DNA of 64,000 nucleotides from Synergistales bacterium (GCA_018433595.1 JAHDQY010000046.1:1-64000), one strand, 5' to 3'. Counted from the stretch's first letter, positions 16,531-25,596 are shown. Program-made: numbers and translations. Notes: a model not told the origin generated them from the letters alone.

Positions 16531-17424
16531 ATGAGCCTCGAAATGTTCATCCAGCACTTTCTGAACGCGCTCACTCTGGGGAGTCTCTACGGCCTGATCG
16601 CCATCGGCTACACCATGGTTTACGGTATCCTGAGGCTCATCAACTTCGCCCACGGCGACATCTTCATGCTGGGGGCCTATTTCGTCTTCTGGGGGGGGGC
16701 CCTTTTCAAGCTCCCCTGGGGACTTGCCGTTGTCGCCGCGATCGCCTTCACCTCTTTCTGCGGCGTCCTCGTCGACAGAGCCGCCTACCGTCCCCTGAGG
16801 GAGGCGCCCCGCATCTCGGCTCTGATCAGCTCCATCGGCGTCTCCTTCTTCATCGAGAATCTGTGCATCGTCACCTTTTCGGCCATCCCGAGGGCCGTTC
16901 ACGTCCCTCAATGGCTGGGTCAGGTTCACCTCATCGGGAAGGTGCGTCTCCTTCCCCTGGCCGTCGTCGTTCCCATCGTCTCCATGGTGCTCACGTCGGG
17001 TCTTCTCTGGATCGTCTACCGGACCAAGCCGGGACTGGCCATGAGGGCCATCTCCAAGGATATCGAAACGACCCGCCTCATGGGCGTCCCCGTCAACCGG
17101 ATCATCGCCATCACCTTCGGACTTGGCTCGGCCCTGGCCGCCGCCTCGGGCATCATGTGGGCCCTGCGCTACCCCCAGATCCATCCTTTCATGGGAGTCA
17201 TTCCCGGCTTCAAGGCCTTCATCGCCGCCGTCCTGGGCGGCATCGGGTCCATCCAGGGAGCCGTCCTGGGAGGCATGCTGCTGGGCTTTATCGAGATCAT
17301 GATCATCGCCTTTCTTCCCGCCCTTTCGGGGTACCGCGATGCCTTCGCCTTCGTGCTCCTCATCGCCATCCTTCTCGTCAGGCCTTCCGGCCTGATGGGT
17401 GAGAAACTGGAGGAAAAGGTCTAA
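16531..17424 (+). CDS. livH: Branched-chain amino acid ABC transporter, permease LivH
   Basis: 297 residues with about eight membrane segments. Family motifs include GSLYGLIAIGYTMVYGILRLINFAHGD near the N-terminus (positions 17-39) and the cytoplasmic EAA-like loop (GLAMRAISKDIETTRLMGV). Forms the membrane channel with LivM. Start: ATG 16531 after GAGGAGGAG. The stop overlaps the livM start (TAATG). Confidence 0.94.
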   Translation: MSLEMFIQHFLNALTLGSLYGLIAIGYTMVYGILRLINFAHGDIFMLGAYFVFWGGALFKLPWGLAVVAAIAFTSFCGVLVDRAAYRPLREAPRISALISSIGVSFFIENLCIVTFSAIPRAVHVPQWLGQVHLIGKVRLLPLAVVVPIVSMVLTSGLLWIVYRTKPGLAMRAISKDIETTRLMGVPVNRIIAITFGLGSALAAASGIMWALRYPQIHPFMGVIPGFKAFIAAVLGGIGSIQGAVLGGMLLGFIEIMIIAFLPALSGYRDAFAFVLLIAILLVRPSGLMGEKLEEKV

Positions 17425-18470
17425 TGTCTGCCGAAAGGAAAAAGCTTCTCAGCGTTGCCGCTCTCAGCCTGATGGCCCTCTTCCTCTGGTGGGCTCAGGG
17501 GCACCTCGACGGATACAAGATCCAGATCCTGAACCTTGTGGCCATCAACATCATCCTGGCCCTGAGCCTGAACCTCATCTACGGTTTCACGGGCCTCTTC
17601 TCGCTGGGCCATGCCGGCTTCATGGCCGTCGGAGCCTACGTCAGCTCGCTGCTGATCCTGCCGGCGGCCCAGAAGGAGACGATCTTCCTCCTGGAGCCCC
17701 TGGTCTGGCCTCTTTCGGTTCTCCAGGCTCCCTTTTTCGTCGCCGTCCTGGCCGGCGGGGTTGCCGCGGCTCTCTTCGGCCTTCTCATCAGTCTCCCCGT
17801 CCTGCGCCTCGGCGGAGATTATCTCGGCATTGCCACGCTGGGATTCGCCGAGATCGTCCGCGTCGTCGCCAACAACCTCCCTGGCATCACCAACGGCGCC
17901 CTGGGACTCAAGGGGATTCCCCATTACGCCAATATCTGGTGGAACTACGGCTGGTGTCTCTTCACGCTTTATTTCATCGTCCGCATCGTCAACAGCAACT
18001 TCGGCAACGTCCTCAAGGCCATCAGGGATGACGAGACGGCGGCGCGTGCCATGGGCATCGACGTGTTGCGCTGCAAGGTCATCTCGTTCGCTTTGGGCGC
18101 CTTCTTCGCGGGCGTCGGGGGGGCCCTGCTGGCGAGCCTGCTGACGACGATCGACCCCAAGATGTTTCTTTTCCTCCTCACCTTCAACGTTCTCATGATC
18201 GTCGTCGCCGGCGGTCTGGGCTCCATCTCGGGGACGGTCATCGCCGGAGTCGTCATCACCGTCCTCCTCGAGTGGCTCCGCTTCGTCGAAAACCCCATCG
18301 ATTTCGGCCCCATCCACATCCCCGGCATTCCCGGCATGCGGATGGTGATCTTCTCGCTGGCCCTGCTTTTCATCATTCTCTTCCGCCGCGAGGGGATCAT
18401 GGGTATGAGGGAGATCACCTGGGACGGCCTGGCCTGCGCCTGCCGGAGAGGGGGGAAGGACCGTGGTTGA
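17424..18470 (+). CDS. livM: Branched-chain amino acid ABC transporter, permease LivM
   Basis: 348 residues, about nine or ten membrane segments. Contains NLIYGFTGLFSLGHAGFMAVGAY and the coupling loop VLKAIRDDETAARAMGID. Second permease subunit; starts one nucleotide inside livH and overlaps livG by 8 nt. Confidence 0.94.
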   Translation: MSAERKKLLSVAALSLMALFLWWAQGHLDGYKIQILNLVAINIILALSLNLIYGFTGLFSLGHAGFMAVGAYVSSLLILPAAQKETIFLLEPLVWPLSVLQAPFFVAVLAGGVAAALFGLLISLPVLRLGGDYLGIATLGFAEIVRVVANNLPGITNGALGLKGIPHYANIWWNYGWCLFTLYFIVRIVNSNFGNVLKAIRDDETAARAMGIDVLRCKVISFALGAFFAGVGGALLASLLTTIDPKMFLFLLTFNVLMIVVAGGLGSISGTVIAGVVITVLLEWLRFVENPIDFGPIHIPGIPGMRMVIFSLALLFIILFRREGIMGMREITWDGLACACRRGGKDRG

Positions 18471-19248
18471 ACGGGAGACGGTCCTTGAGACCCGGAATGT
18501 GACGATGCGCTTCGGCGGTCTGACGGCCCTGCACGACTTCTCGATCCGTGTCCTCCGGGGATCGATCGTCGGCCTCATCGGTCCCAACGGGGCGGGCAAG
18601 ACGACCTGCTTCAACGTCATGACCGGCTTCTATGCTCCCACGGAGGGCAAGGTCCTCTTCGAGGGGAGGGATCTCACCGGCAAGGGACCGCATCAGGTCT
18701 GCCGCGAGGGGATTGCCAGAACCTTTCAGAACATACGCCTTTTTTCCAACGAGACGGTTCTTCAGAACGTCATGATCGGCTGCCATGTCCGCACTCCGCT
18801 CCGTTGGTGGGAGGCTCCCTTCCCTTGCAGCGGCACCCGCAAGGAGAGGGAGATCCGTGAAAAGGCCATGACCCTTCTTGAAGAGGTCGAGCTGGCCCGT
18901 CTTGCCGATGAATGCGCCGCCTCTCTTCCCTACGGGGCCCAGAGACGCCTGGAAATCGCTCGGGCGCTGGCCACGGAACCCCGGTTCCTTCTTCTCGACG
19001 AGCCGGCGGCGGGAATGAACCCCCAGGAGACGCAGAAACTGATGGCCTTCATCCGTCACATCCGGGACCGATTCAACCTGACGGTGATGCTTATCGAACA
19101 CGATATGAGAGTGGTCATGGGCGTCTGCGAACACATCTGGGTTCTCGACTACGGTGTCCTCATCGCCGAGGGTGCCCCCCGGGAGATCCAGGCCGACCCG
19201 CGCGTTATCGAAGCCTATCTGGGAGAGGAGTACATCGCCGATGCTTAG
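18463..19248 (+). CDS. livG: Branched-chain amino acid ABC transporter, ATPase LivG
   Basis: 261 residues. Walker A GPNGAGKTT, Q-loop region (ARTFQNIRLF), signature-like YGAQRRLEIARAL, Walker B LLLDEPAAGMNP and switch His in IEHDM. The signature has Ala-Gln instead of Gly-Gln, common in LivG. Start: GTG 18463 inside livM, after GGAAGGA. Stop overlaps livF. Confidence 0.94.
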   Translation: MVERETVLETRNVTMRFGGLTALHDFSIRVLRGSIVGLIGPNGAGKTTCFNVMTGFYAPTEGKVLFEGRDLTGKGPHQVCREGIARTFQNIRLFSNETVLQNVMIGCHVRTPLRWWEAPFPCSGTRKEREIREKAMTLLEEVELARLADECAASLPYGAQRRLEIARALATEPRFLLLDEPAAGMNPQETQKLMAFIRHIRDRFNLTVMLIEHDMRVVMGVCEHIWVLDYGVLIAEGAPREIQADPRVIEAYLGEEYIADA

Positions 19249-19942
19249 GGCAGAGCATCTCGACGTCTTTTACGGCGGCATCCATGCCCTGAAAGATGTT
19301 TCCATCAACATTCCGCAGGGCAAGATCGTGACCCTCATCGGCGCCAACGGCGCCGGCAAGAGCAGCACCCTCCGTGCGATCTCGGGACTGATCCGAAAGA
19401 CAGGGAAGGTTTTTCTCGGCGGGGAGGACATCTCTTCCGCCACGCCGGAGGCGATCACGGCGGGAGGGCTTGTGCTCGTCCCCGAGGGGAGGAAGATCTT
19501 TCCTCATCTGACGGTCTACGAGAACCTCATGCTCGGTGCCTATGTTCGCAACGATAAGGCCGGCGTCAATGAGACGAGGGACTGGGTCTACGACCTCTTT
19601 CCCCGGCTGAGGGAACGGGCCTGGCAGAAGGGAGGGACTCTATCCGGCGGCGAGCAGCAGATGCTGGCTCTGGGACGGGCGCTTATGAGCAGACCCGGCG
19701 TGATCATGATGGACGAACCTTCGTTGGGACTGGCACCGCTGCTGGTGCGCGAGGTCTTCGAGATCATCTCCACGATCAACGCCGAAGGGGTCACCCTTCT
19801 TCTGGTCGAACAGAACGCTTTCGCCGCCCTTCGGGTGGCCCATTACGCCTATGTCCTCGAGGTGGGACGGATTGTCCTTGAGGGAACGGGAGCGGAACTC
19901 CTCGCCGACAGCAGGGTCCGGGAAGCCTATCTGGGGGGGTGA
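19241..19942 (+). CDS. livF: Branched-chain amino acid ABC transporter, ATPase LivF
   Basis: 233 residues. Walker A GANGAGKSS, signature LSGGEQQMLALGRALM, Walker B VIMMDEPSLGLAP, switch region LLVEQNAFAAL, where Gln-Asn replaces the His as is usual in LivF. Start: ATG 19241 within livG after GGGAGAGGAG. Last gene of the operon; the terminator overlaps its stop codon. Confidence 0.94.
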   Translation: MLRAEHLDVFYGGIHALKDVSINIPQGKIVTLIGANGAGKSSTLRAISGLIRKTGKVFLGGEDISSATPEAITAGGLVLVPEGRKIFPHLTVYENLMLGAYVRNDKAGVNETRDWVYDLFPRLRERAWQKGGTLSGGEQQMLALGRALMSRPGVIMMDEPSLGLAPLLVREVFEIISTINAEGVTLLLVEQNAFAALRVAHYAYVLEVGRIVLEGTGAELLADSRVREAYLGG

Positions 19943-19963
19943 GGCCCCTAAGCCACCTTTTTT
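19938..19963 (+). terminator. Terminator of the liv operon
   Basis: GGT-(GA)-GGC pairs with GCC-ACC across a CCCTAA loop (19938-19957) and is followed by T6. The 6-bp stem has a two-base bulge; it includes the livF stop codon. Confidence 0.65.
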
Positions 19964-19968
19964 CTGTG

Positions 19969-19974
19969 TATAAT
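19969..19974 (+). promoter_or_regulatory. -10 box for pgsA
   Basis: Perfect TATAAT just after the liv terminator and 47 nt before pgsA. No good -35 box is visible. Confidence 0.45.
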
Positions 19975-20020
19975 AAGGCCAGGGCCCGGAGGGGCACATT
20001 CCGAGGAGGCGATCGGTGTC

Positions 20021-20563
20021 ATGTCGGCGTGGAATCTCCCCAACCTGCTGAGTCTGTCTCGAGTCTTTCTCGCTCCGTTGGTGATGCTCTTCCTTACCTT
20101 GAGGGGGCAGTTCGGGAACGTCTTCGGGCAGCCTTTCGGCGACGTGTTGGCCGGGCTGGTCTTTCTCCTGGCAGCCCTCACCGACACGGCCGACGGCTAC
20201 ATCGCCCGCAAGCGGGGAATCGTCACCAACCTGGGCAAGTTCATCGACCCTCTGGCCGACAAGATCCTTGTCACGGCGGCCCTCATCGCCCTGGTTGAGC
20301 TCCAGCGTCTCAGCGCTTGGATCGTCGTCGTCATCGTCTCCAGAGAGTTCATCGTCACGGGAATCCGGATGGTCGCCGCCGCCGAAGGCGTCGTCATCGC
20401 CGCCTCCAAGGGCGGCAAGGCCAAAACGGTGAGCCAGATCATCGCCATCGGCCTTCTGATCTTCAACCTGCCCGGCGGCACACTGGCCATGTGGGTCGCC
20501 ATGATCCTGACCGTCTGGTCCGGAATGGATTATCTGATCAAGTCCAAGGACCTTCTTTCCTGA
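20021..20563 (+). CDS. pgsA: CDP-diacylglycerol-glycerol-3-phosphate 3-phosphatidyltransferase
   Basis: 180 residues, four to six membrane helices. The CDP-alcohol phosphotransferase signature D-x2-D-G-x2-A-R-x8-G-x3-D-x3-D is complete (DTADGYIAR then GKFIDPLAD). It makes phosphatidylglycerol phosphate at the inner membrane. Start: ATG 20021 after CGAGGAGGCG. The M20 peptidase gene follows after 9 nt. Confidence 0.94.
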   Translation: MSAWNLPNLLSLSRVFLAPLVMLFLTLRGQFGNVFGQPFGDVLAGLVFLLAALTDTADGYIARKRGIVTNLGKFIDPLADKILVTAALIALVELQRLSAWIVVVIVSREFIVTGIRMVAAAEGVVIAASKGGKAKTVSQIIAIGLLIFNLPGGTLAMWVAMILTVWSGMDYLIKSKDLLS

Positions 20564-20572
20564 GGCGGTGAC

Positions 20573-21808
20573 GTGATGATGACGGACATGGAAAAGCTCT
20601 TCGCGGAAGTCGAAGCCCTTCGTCCCTTCATGGTGGAGACCCTGAGCCGTCTCGTCGAGATCCCCGCCGTATCGCCTCTGGACGGGGGGCAGGGAGAGGC
20701 GGCCAAGGCCGCCTGGCTGTCCGACCTTATCGAGGAGCTCGATCTCGGGAAGATCGGGCGTTACGACGCCCCTGACGATGACGCCCCTGGCGGATTCCGC
20801 CCCAACCTGGTTCTTTCCGTCGCCGGCGGCAGGGCCGTCGGAAGGCTTGCCCTTGTTACCCATCTCGACGTCGTCCCCGAGGGGAACCGCGCTCTCTGGG
20901 AGACCGATCCCTTCAAGGCCGTCGTCAGAGAGGGGCGGATCTACGGCCGGGGAAGCTGCGACAACGGCCAGGAACTGACGGCCTCCCTCTGTGCCGCCCT
21001 GGCCCTGAAAAAGGCGGGCCTTACCCCATCGCGGGAGGTCCTTCTCTGCTTTGTCGCTGACGAGGAGCGAGGCAGCACCAAGGGGATCCGCCATCTCCTC
21101 AAGGAGGGGTTCTTCCGGTCCGACGATCTCGTCGTCGTTCCCGACGGAGGCAATGAGAAGGGCGATTTCATCGAAGTGGCCGAAAAGAGCGTTCTCTGGC
21201 TTCAGTTCCGCGTCAAGGGGCGTCAGGTCCATGCCAGCCGCCCCGACCTGGGGCTCAACGCCTGCCGGGTCGCCAACGCCTTCGCCGTCGAGCTCGACGG
21301 CGCGCTGCACCGGGTTTTCCCCGACGTCGACGACCTTTTCATCCCTTCTCGCTCGACCTTCGAACCGACGAAACGCCTCCTCAACGTGGCCAACGTCAAC
21401 ACCGTGCCGGGCGAAGAGGTCTTCTGCATCGACTGCCGCGTCCTTCCTGCCGTTTCGCTGGACGAGGTCCTCAAAGTCATCAAGGTGATCATGACCGAAA
21501 CCGAAAGGAAGACGGGGGCGACGATCGGGCTGGAGGTCCTGGAACGCAGTGACGCCGCTGCCCCGACCCCCGCCGAGGCACCTGTGGTGACGGCCCTGAG
21601 CGAAGCCCTTCGGGAGGTCTACCGCTTCGAGCCCCTTGTGGGGGGCATCGGGGGAGCCACCTGCGCCGCCTGCTTCCGTCAGGCCGGCATTCCCGCCGTC
21701 GTCTGGGCTCAGGAGGCCGAGTGCGCCCACATGCCTAACGAATATGCCGTCATCGATCACCTCGTCTCGGAGGCCAAGGTCTTCGCGCTGCTCATGGCGA
21801 GACCGTGA
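20573..21808 (+). CDS. M20-family metallopeptidase (ArgE/DapE/Ygey type)
   Basis: 411 residues. Metal-binding and catalytic motifs are in order: THLDVVPEG (His and Asp), GRGSCDNGQE (bridging Asp), VADEERGST (catalytic Glu pair), a dimerisation domain with the conserved VHASRP, and a C-terminal His in CAHMPNE. It is a two-zinc hydrolase of an amide in a small N-acyl amino acid or dipeptide; the exact substrate is not clear. In an amino-acid fermenter, a carbamoyl- or N-acyl-amino-acid hydrolase is plausible. GTG 20573 and in-frame ATG codons at 20576 and 20579 are alternative starts behind GAGGCGGTGA. Confidence 0.85.
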   Translation: MMMTDMEKLFAEVEALRPFMVETLSRLVEIPAVSPLDGGQGEAAKAAWLSDLIEELDLGKIGRYDAPDDDAPGGFRPNLVLSVAGGRAVGRLALVTHLDVVPEGNRALWETDPFKAVVREGRIYGRGSCDNGQELTASLCAALALKKAGLTPSREVLLCFVADEERGSTKGIRHLLKEGFFRSDDLVVVPDGGNEKGDFIEVAEKSVLWLQFRVKGRQVHASRPDLGLNACRVANAFAVELDGALHRVFPDVDDLFIPSRSTFEPTKRLLNVANVNTVPGEEVFCIDCRVLPAVSLDEVLKVIKVIMTETERKTGATIGLEVLERSDAAAPTPAEAPVVTALSEALREVYRFEPLVGGIGGATCAACFRQAGIPAVVWAQEAECAHMPNEYAVIDHLVSEAKVFALLMARP

Positions 21809-21847
21809 CGGCGGCTGAAGCTGCCGCCGGACCCGTTCTGAAGGAAA

Positions 21848-21880
21848 GAAGGGGAGGCCCCGAGGGGACCTCCCCTTCTT
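21848..21880. terminator. Bidirectional terminator between convergent genes
   Basis: GAAGGGGAGG (21848-21857) pairs with CCTCCCCTTC (21869-21878); the inner CCCC and GGGG can extend the stem. Followed by TTGT rightward. Serves the M20 peptidase gene and the leftward protease gene. Confidence 0.7.
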
Positions 21881-21897
21881 GTCCCTGAGGGATCTTT

Positions 21898-23532
21898 TCA
21901 GGCTCCGCGCCTTGTCAGGAGCAGACCCAGAGGAAGAGCCAGGAGAAGGAAGGCTGAAAAGGCCCCGGAGCCGGTGGAGCAGCCGCCTCCACCGGCTCCG
22001 GCGGGCATGTCGGGGTTGACGCGGGCCGGCCCGGTAAAGGCCTTGAGGCAGACATTGGCGTTGTTCACGACGGCGGTCAGGTCCGTCCAGTAATCGCCGT
22101 GCTGGCTGATGAAGCTCTGGCCGGCTCGTGCCGTCGCCTTGTCGCTGTACCCTGCTTCCGGATACTCCAGGGGGATCGGGGAGCCGTAGCCGGGAGTGGT
22201 GAGCCGCACCACGACGGCGAAGGGATCGCCCCCTTTCAGGATGACCTCCTCGGGAAGGCGGATCGTGTGGTAACCGGCAGCGGCCAGCTTCCCGTCGAAC
22301 TCGGCGGCGAGGATGCCGCCCCGGGGGTTATGGCCTGCGGCGCCGATGTAAACCTCGATATGGTAGGAGGCGCCCGACTGTCCGGCGTAGAAGGAGACGG
22401 CCTTGAGGGCCTCCGTCTCGGAGCCGGAGGCGGTGAAGACGTTGGCGAACCAGGCCGTATCGCCGCCGTAGCCGGAGGAGTCGACCCAGCCCAGCGGATC
22501 GTACTGGTAGACGCGGCTGAAATTCGTTGCGTCGCTCCCGATGAAGAGGGTGGCCTGACTGACCGTCGGGTCGGCGTAGGAGAGCCAGAAGCAGCCTTTG
22601 TCGCCCCACTCCGTCCCCCAGCTGTTCTTGACGAGCCAGGCTCCGTCTTGTCCCGGATTGACGGCGAAACGCCCGGCAGGGAAGCTGTCGTCCCAGCCGA
22701 TGATCGTGACGATGTGGCCGGTGCCGTCGGCGAGCGGGTTGCAGTAGCTGTTCTCTCTCGGATCGAAGGCCCGGGGGTCCCAGAGCAGGCGGATGGCCAT
22801 GGCGCCATGAGCCATGAGGGCCTTTTTGATCGTCTTTCCGTCGGCGGGAGGCTGGTCCTTGTTGTCGAGAAAAAGAACCTGCTCCAGGTGTTTCGATACG
22901 GGGTCCGCTGCCTTCGGCCTGGCTGATTCCGGCCAGGGTTTCGCGTTCTGATAGGGACGGTCCGCTTCGTCGACGGTCCCCGTCCACCGGGCCAGAAGGG
23001 CCGTCGACATCCAGGGATGACCTCCCGGATCGAAGACGGGGTCTTCTCCGGGCCTGACGGGCTGGGGCGTGAAAGCCGGCAGCGAAGGACTCTCGTCGAC
23101 GTAGGCGAAGTAGGCCAGGTGCCATTCGGAGAAGTCGAAGGTCCCCTTGCCGGCCTTCCTGAAGGTCGATTCAAGGGAGGCCAGAGCGCCGTGAGCCCAG
23201 CAGGTGCCGTAGGGGACCTGGTCTCGTACGGCCGTTACGGCATCCTGCTCGCGCAGGTCGTACCGGCGGGGCGGCGCCGCGGCGGTTTCGAAAAAGTCCG
23301 CTGCCGGTGCCCTGACGTGAGAGAGATCGAGGGGGCCGGGCCGGTAGCCCAGAGGGCACCCTGCGGCTGCGGCCGCGCTCAGGGCCGGCTTTGCCGCTTC
23401 CTCCCGGCACTTCAGAAACTCGGGGTTGAGCGGCGCGAGCCGGAGCGCTTCGGCGAAGGCTCCGGAGGAGAGAGTGACTAAAAACAGCGCTGTCAGAAGC
23501 GGGAGGAAGAGGGAAGAACGAAACCGACTCAT
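21898..23532 (-). CDS. Secreted papain-family (C1) cysteine protease with Synergist-CTERM tail, copy 1
   Basis: 544 residues. Signal peptide 1-27 (SSGAFA/EA). The papain core begins near 91 (YDLREQDAVTAVRDQ). Catalytic residues are present: Gln105, Cys111 in YGTCWAHGA, His273 in TGHIVTIIGWDD and Asn303 in VKNSWGTEWG. Residues about 330-510 form a beta-rich lectin-like region common in bacterial C1 proteases. The tail is GGGGC, a hydrophobic helix and Arg-Arg, matching the Synergist-CTERM sorting signal, so the enzyme is probably processed and displayed on or released from the surface. No classical I29 propeptide is seen. It is 60-65 percent similar by eye to the next protease gene and lies downstream of it. 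Confidence 0.9.
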   Translation of the reverse strand: MSRFRSSLFLPLLTALFLVTLSSGAFAEALRLAPLNPEFLKCREEAAKPALSAAAAAGCPLGYRPGPLDLSHVRAPAADFFETAAAPPRRYDLREQDAVTAVRDQVPYGTCWAHGALASLESTFRKAGKGTFDFSEWHLAYFAYVDESPSLPAFTPQPVRPGEDPVFDPGGHPWMSTALLARWTGTVDEADRPYQNAKPWPESARPKAADPVSKHLEQVLFLDNKDQPPADGKTIKKALMAHGAMAIRLLWDPRAFDPRENSYCNPLADGTGHIVTIIGWDDSFPAGRFAVNPGQDGAWLVKNSWGTEWGDKGCFWLSYADPTVSQATLFIGSDATNFSRVYQYDPLGWVDSSGYGGDTAWFANVFTASGSETEALKAVSFYAGQSGASYHIEVYIGAAGHNPRGGILAAEFDGKLAAAGYHTIRLPEEVILKGGDPFAVVVRLTTPGYGSPIPLEYPEAGYSDKATARAGQSFISQHGDYWTDLTAVVNNANVCLKAFTGPARVNPDMPAGAGGGGCSTGSGAFSAFLLLALPLGLLLTRRGA

Positions 23533-23565
23533 GGCGGATTCACGTGCCTTTCATATGTGGGATTC

Positions 23566-23618
23566 TCCGTCGGGGCGAAAAGCCCTTCGGGAGGATGCCG
23601 ATCCGGCCCGTTTTGGCG
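23566..23618 (-). promoter_or_regulatory. Conserved leader block of protease copy 1
   Basis: This segment of the 5' leader is clearly similar to 25597-25657 in front of copy 2: both read CGCCAAAACG, GGCCGGA-CGGCA-CC, a small hairpin around GGGCTT/GGCT, then CCCGACGG. It could be a shared RNA element, or just DNA carried along in the duplication. Confidence 0.45.
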
Positions 23619-23748
23619 TTTCAGCAGCTGTCGGAGGATTGAGCCGAGCGAGGCAGGCCATGAGGAGCGGCGCAAGAGAGCAGAAACCGCAACGGAACAT
23701 CGTCGTATTTAATGTTTCGGCACGACAAATTAAGCGGAATGCGACCAG

Positions 23749-23777
23749 ATTATAACAGCTCATTTTAGGTCTGTCGA
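23749..23777 (-). promoter_or_regulatory. Promoter of protease copy 1
   Basis: Reading leftward TCGACA (23777-23772), 17-nt spacer, TATAAT (23754-23749). The local sequence is AT-rich, unlike the surroundings. It gives a leader of about 210 nt before the ATG at 23532. The rest of the 370-nt gap holds this leader and the terminator of copy 2. Confidence 0.7.
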
Positions 23778-23845
23778 TATTAATAAAACAATCTCCTGCT
23801 CTTGAATGGGCGCCGATTGTCGGTTCGGTGCAGGGAAGGCATGAA

Positions 23846-23876
23846 GAGGGAGGTCCCCCTCAGGAGAACCTCCCTC
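23846..23876 (-). terminator. Hairpin after protease copy 2
   Basis: GAGGGAGGT (23846-23854) and ACCTCCCTC (23868-23876) form a perfect 9-bp stem with a 13-nt loop, 27 nt after the copy 2 stop. No strong U-tract follows. Confidence 0.55.
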
Positions 23877-23902
23877 CATCCTGTCCGCGGAATCTCCCGG
23901 GA

Positions 23903-25561
23903 TCAGCGTCTTCTGAGAATCAGCGTCAGAGGAGCGGCCAGCAGCAGAAGGGCCGTCAGGCCGCCGGTGCCGAGGTCGCAGCCGCCGCCACCGCCGCCGG
24001 AGGCGGGGACATCGGGATCGACAGGGACGTCGGGATCGACGGGCTCGGAGGTCATCGGCCCCGTGAAGGCCTTGAGGCAGACGTTGGCGTTGTCTGCGGC
24101 GGCGGTCAAGTCAGCCCAGGACGTGCCGTCGAGGCTGATGAAGCTCTGGCCGGCTTGTGCCGTTGCCTTGTCGCTGTACTCGGCCTCCGGATACTCGATG
24201 GGGATGGGGAAGTTGTAGCCCGGCGTCGTCAGACGCACCACGACGGCAAAGCGCTCGCCCCTGACGAGAGGTACTTCGGGCAGACCGACGGTGTGGTAGC
24301 CGGCTGTGGAAAGCGTGCTTGCCGACGATGCGGCCAGGGATCCGCTGCGAGGGGAGCTGGCGGTAACGCCCGTGTAGACTTCGATCCGGTAGGAGGTGCC
24401 CGATTGGCCGGCGTAGAAGGAGACGGCCTTGAGAGCCTCCGTCTCGGAGCCGAGGCCGGAGGCGGTGAAGACGTTGGCGAACCAGGCCGTCTCGTTCCCG
24501 TAGCCGTAACTGCCAATCCAGCCGAGCGGATCGTACTGATAGACGCGGCTGTAGTTCGCCTTGTCCGCTCCGACGAAGATGGCGGGGTATCCCAGGGTGA
24601 CGTCGGCGTAGGAGAGCCAGAAGTAGCCCTCGTTGCCGAAAACCGTCCCCCAGCTGTTCTTGACGAGCCAGGCACCGTTTTGTCCCGGATTGACGGCGAA
24701 ACGCTCGGCGGGGAAGCTGTCGTCCCAGCCGACGAGGGTGACGATGTGGCCTCCCCCCGGAGTTTCTTCTGGCGCGTAGTAAGCGGCATTCTCGACGCTG
24801 AAGAAGGAGTCTCTCCACTCCATCCGGAAGGCCACGGCGCCGTAGGTCATGATGGCTCTTTTGATCGATGGGGCGTCGAAATCGTTGCCGACTTTGAGGA
24901 GGTGAACCTGCTCCAGGTGTTTCGACACGGCGTCTGCAGCCTGGGGCGTGCTCTCCGGAGGCCAGGGGGTCACGTTCTGGTAGGGACGGGCCGCTTCGTC
25001 GACGGCCCCTGTCCATCGGGCGAGGAGGGCCGTCGCCTGCGATACATTGCCTCCCTGGTCGAAGATGGGGTCGTCGCCGTATTCGGCGGCGCGCTGCGTG
25101 AATGCCGGCAGGGAGGTGCTCTCGTCGACGTAGGCGAAGTAGGCCAGGTGCCATTCGGAGAAGTCGAAGGTCCCCTTGCCGGCCTTCCTGAAGGTCGATT
25201 CAAGCGAGGCCAGGGCGCCGTGGGCCCAGCAGGTGCCGTAGGGGGCCTGGTCCCGGACGGCTGTTACGGCTCCCTCTATCCGCAGGTCGTAGCTGGCCGG
25301 CAGCGTTGCGGCGGATTCGAGGAACTCCGGCTCCGGTGCCCTGACGTGGGAGAGGTCGAGAGGGCCGGGCCGGTAGCCCAGTGGGCGCCCTTCGGCGGCG
25401 GCCGTCTTCAGGGCCGGGTCTGTCGCCTCCTCCCGGTATTTCAGGAACTCGGGGTTGATCGGGGCGAGCCGGGACGTTCCGGCGAAGGCCACAGAGGCGA
25501 CAAGAAGGAGAAGCAGGGCCGTCAGGAGCGGTCGAGCGAGTGACGAGCGGAATCGACGCAT
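23903..25561 (-). CDS. Secreted papain-family (C1) cysteine protease with Synergist-CTERM tail, copy 2
   Basis: 552 residues. Signal peptide 1-27 (ASVAFA/GT). Gln105, Cys111 (YGTCWAHGA), His272 (GHIVTLVGWDD) and Asn302 (VKNSWGTVFG) complete the papain catalytic set. A lectin-like beta region follows, then a Pro-Val-Asp-Pro-Asp repeat linker (PVDPDVPVDPDVP), six Gly, Cys, a hydrophobic helix and Arg-Arg-Arg: the Synergist-CTERM tail. An 86-nt run (25119-25204) is identical to 23090-23175 in copy 1. It lies 112 nt downstream of the chagasin-like inhibitor gene in the same direction, so enzyme and inhibitor are probably co-transcribed. Start: ATG 25561 with an upstream GAAAGGAAAG. Confidence 0.9.
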   Translation of the reverse strand: MRRFRSSLARPLLTALLLLLVASVAFAGTSRLAPINPEFLKYREEATDPALKTAAAEGRPLGYRPGPLDLSHVRAPEPEFLESAATLPASYDLRIEGAVTAVRDQAPYGTCWAHGALASLESTFRKAGKGTFDFSEWHLAYFAYVDESTSLPAFTQRAAEYGDDPIFDQGGNVSQATALLARWTGAVDEAARPYQNVTPWPPESTPQAADAVSKHLEQVHLLKVGNDFDAPSIKRAIMTYGAVAFRMEWRDSFFSVENAAYYAPEETPGGGHIVTLVGWDDSFPAERFAVNPGQNGAWLVKNSWGTVFGNEGYFWLSYADVTLGYPAIFVGADKANYSRVYQYDPLGWIGSYGYGNETAWFANVFTASGLGSETEALKAVSFYAGQSGTSYRIEVYTGVTASSPRSGSLAASSASTLSTAGYHTVGLPEVPLVRGERFAVVVRLTTPGYNFPIPIEYPEAEYSDKATAQAGQSFISLDGTSWADLTAAADNANVCLKAFTGPMTSEPVDPDVPVDPDVPASGGGGGGCDLGTGGLTALLLLAAPLTLILRRR

Positions 25562-25596
25562 GACGCATTCACTTTCCTTTCTCTAAAATGAGATGG

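Noticed and set aside
15286-17184. 632-codon minus-strand frame across livJ-livH
   Set aside because: Sense genes are typical LIV transporter components with a promoter and Shine-Dalgarno sequences.
23551-23763. 70-codon minus-strand frame in the leader of protease copy 1
   Set aside because: It starts inside the predicted promoter, has no Shine-Dalgarno sequence and overlaps the conserved leader block; a leader RNA is more likely.
23828-25543. 571-codon plus-strand frame opposite protease copy 2
   Set aside because: The minus-strand product has signal peptide, catalytic residues and sorting tail.
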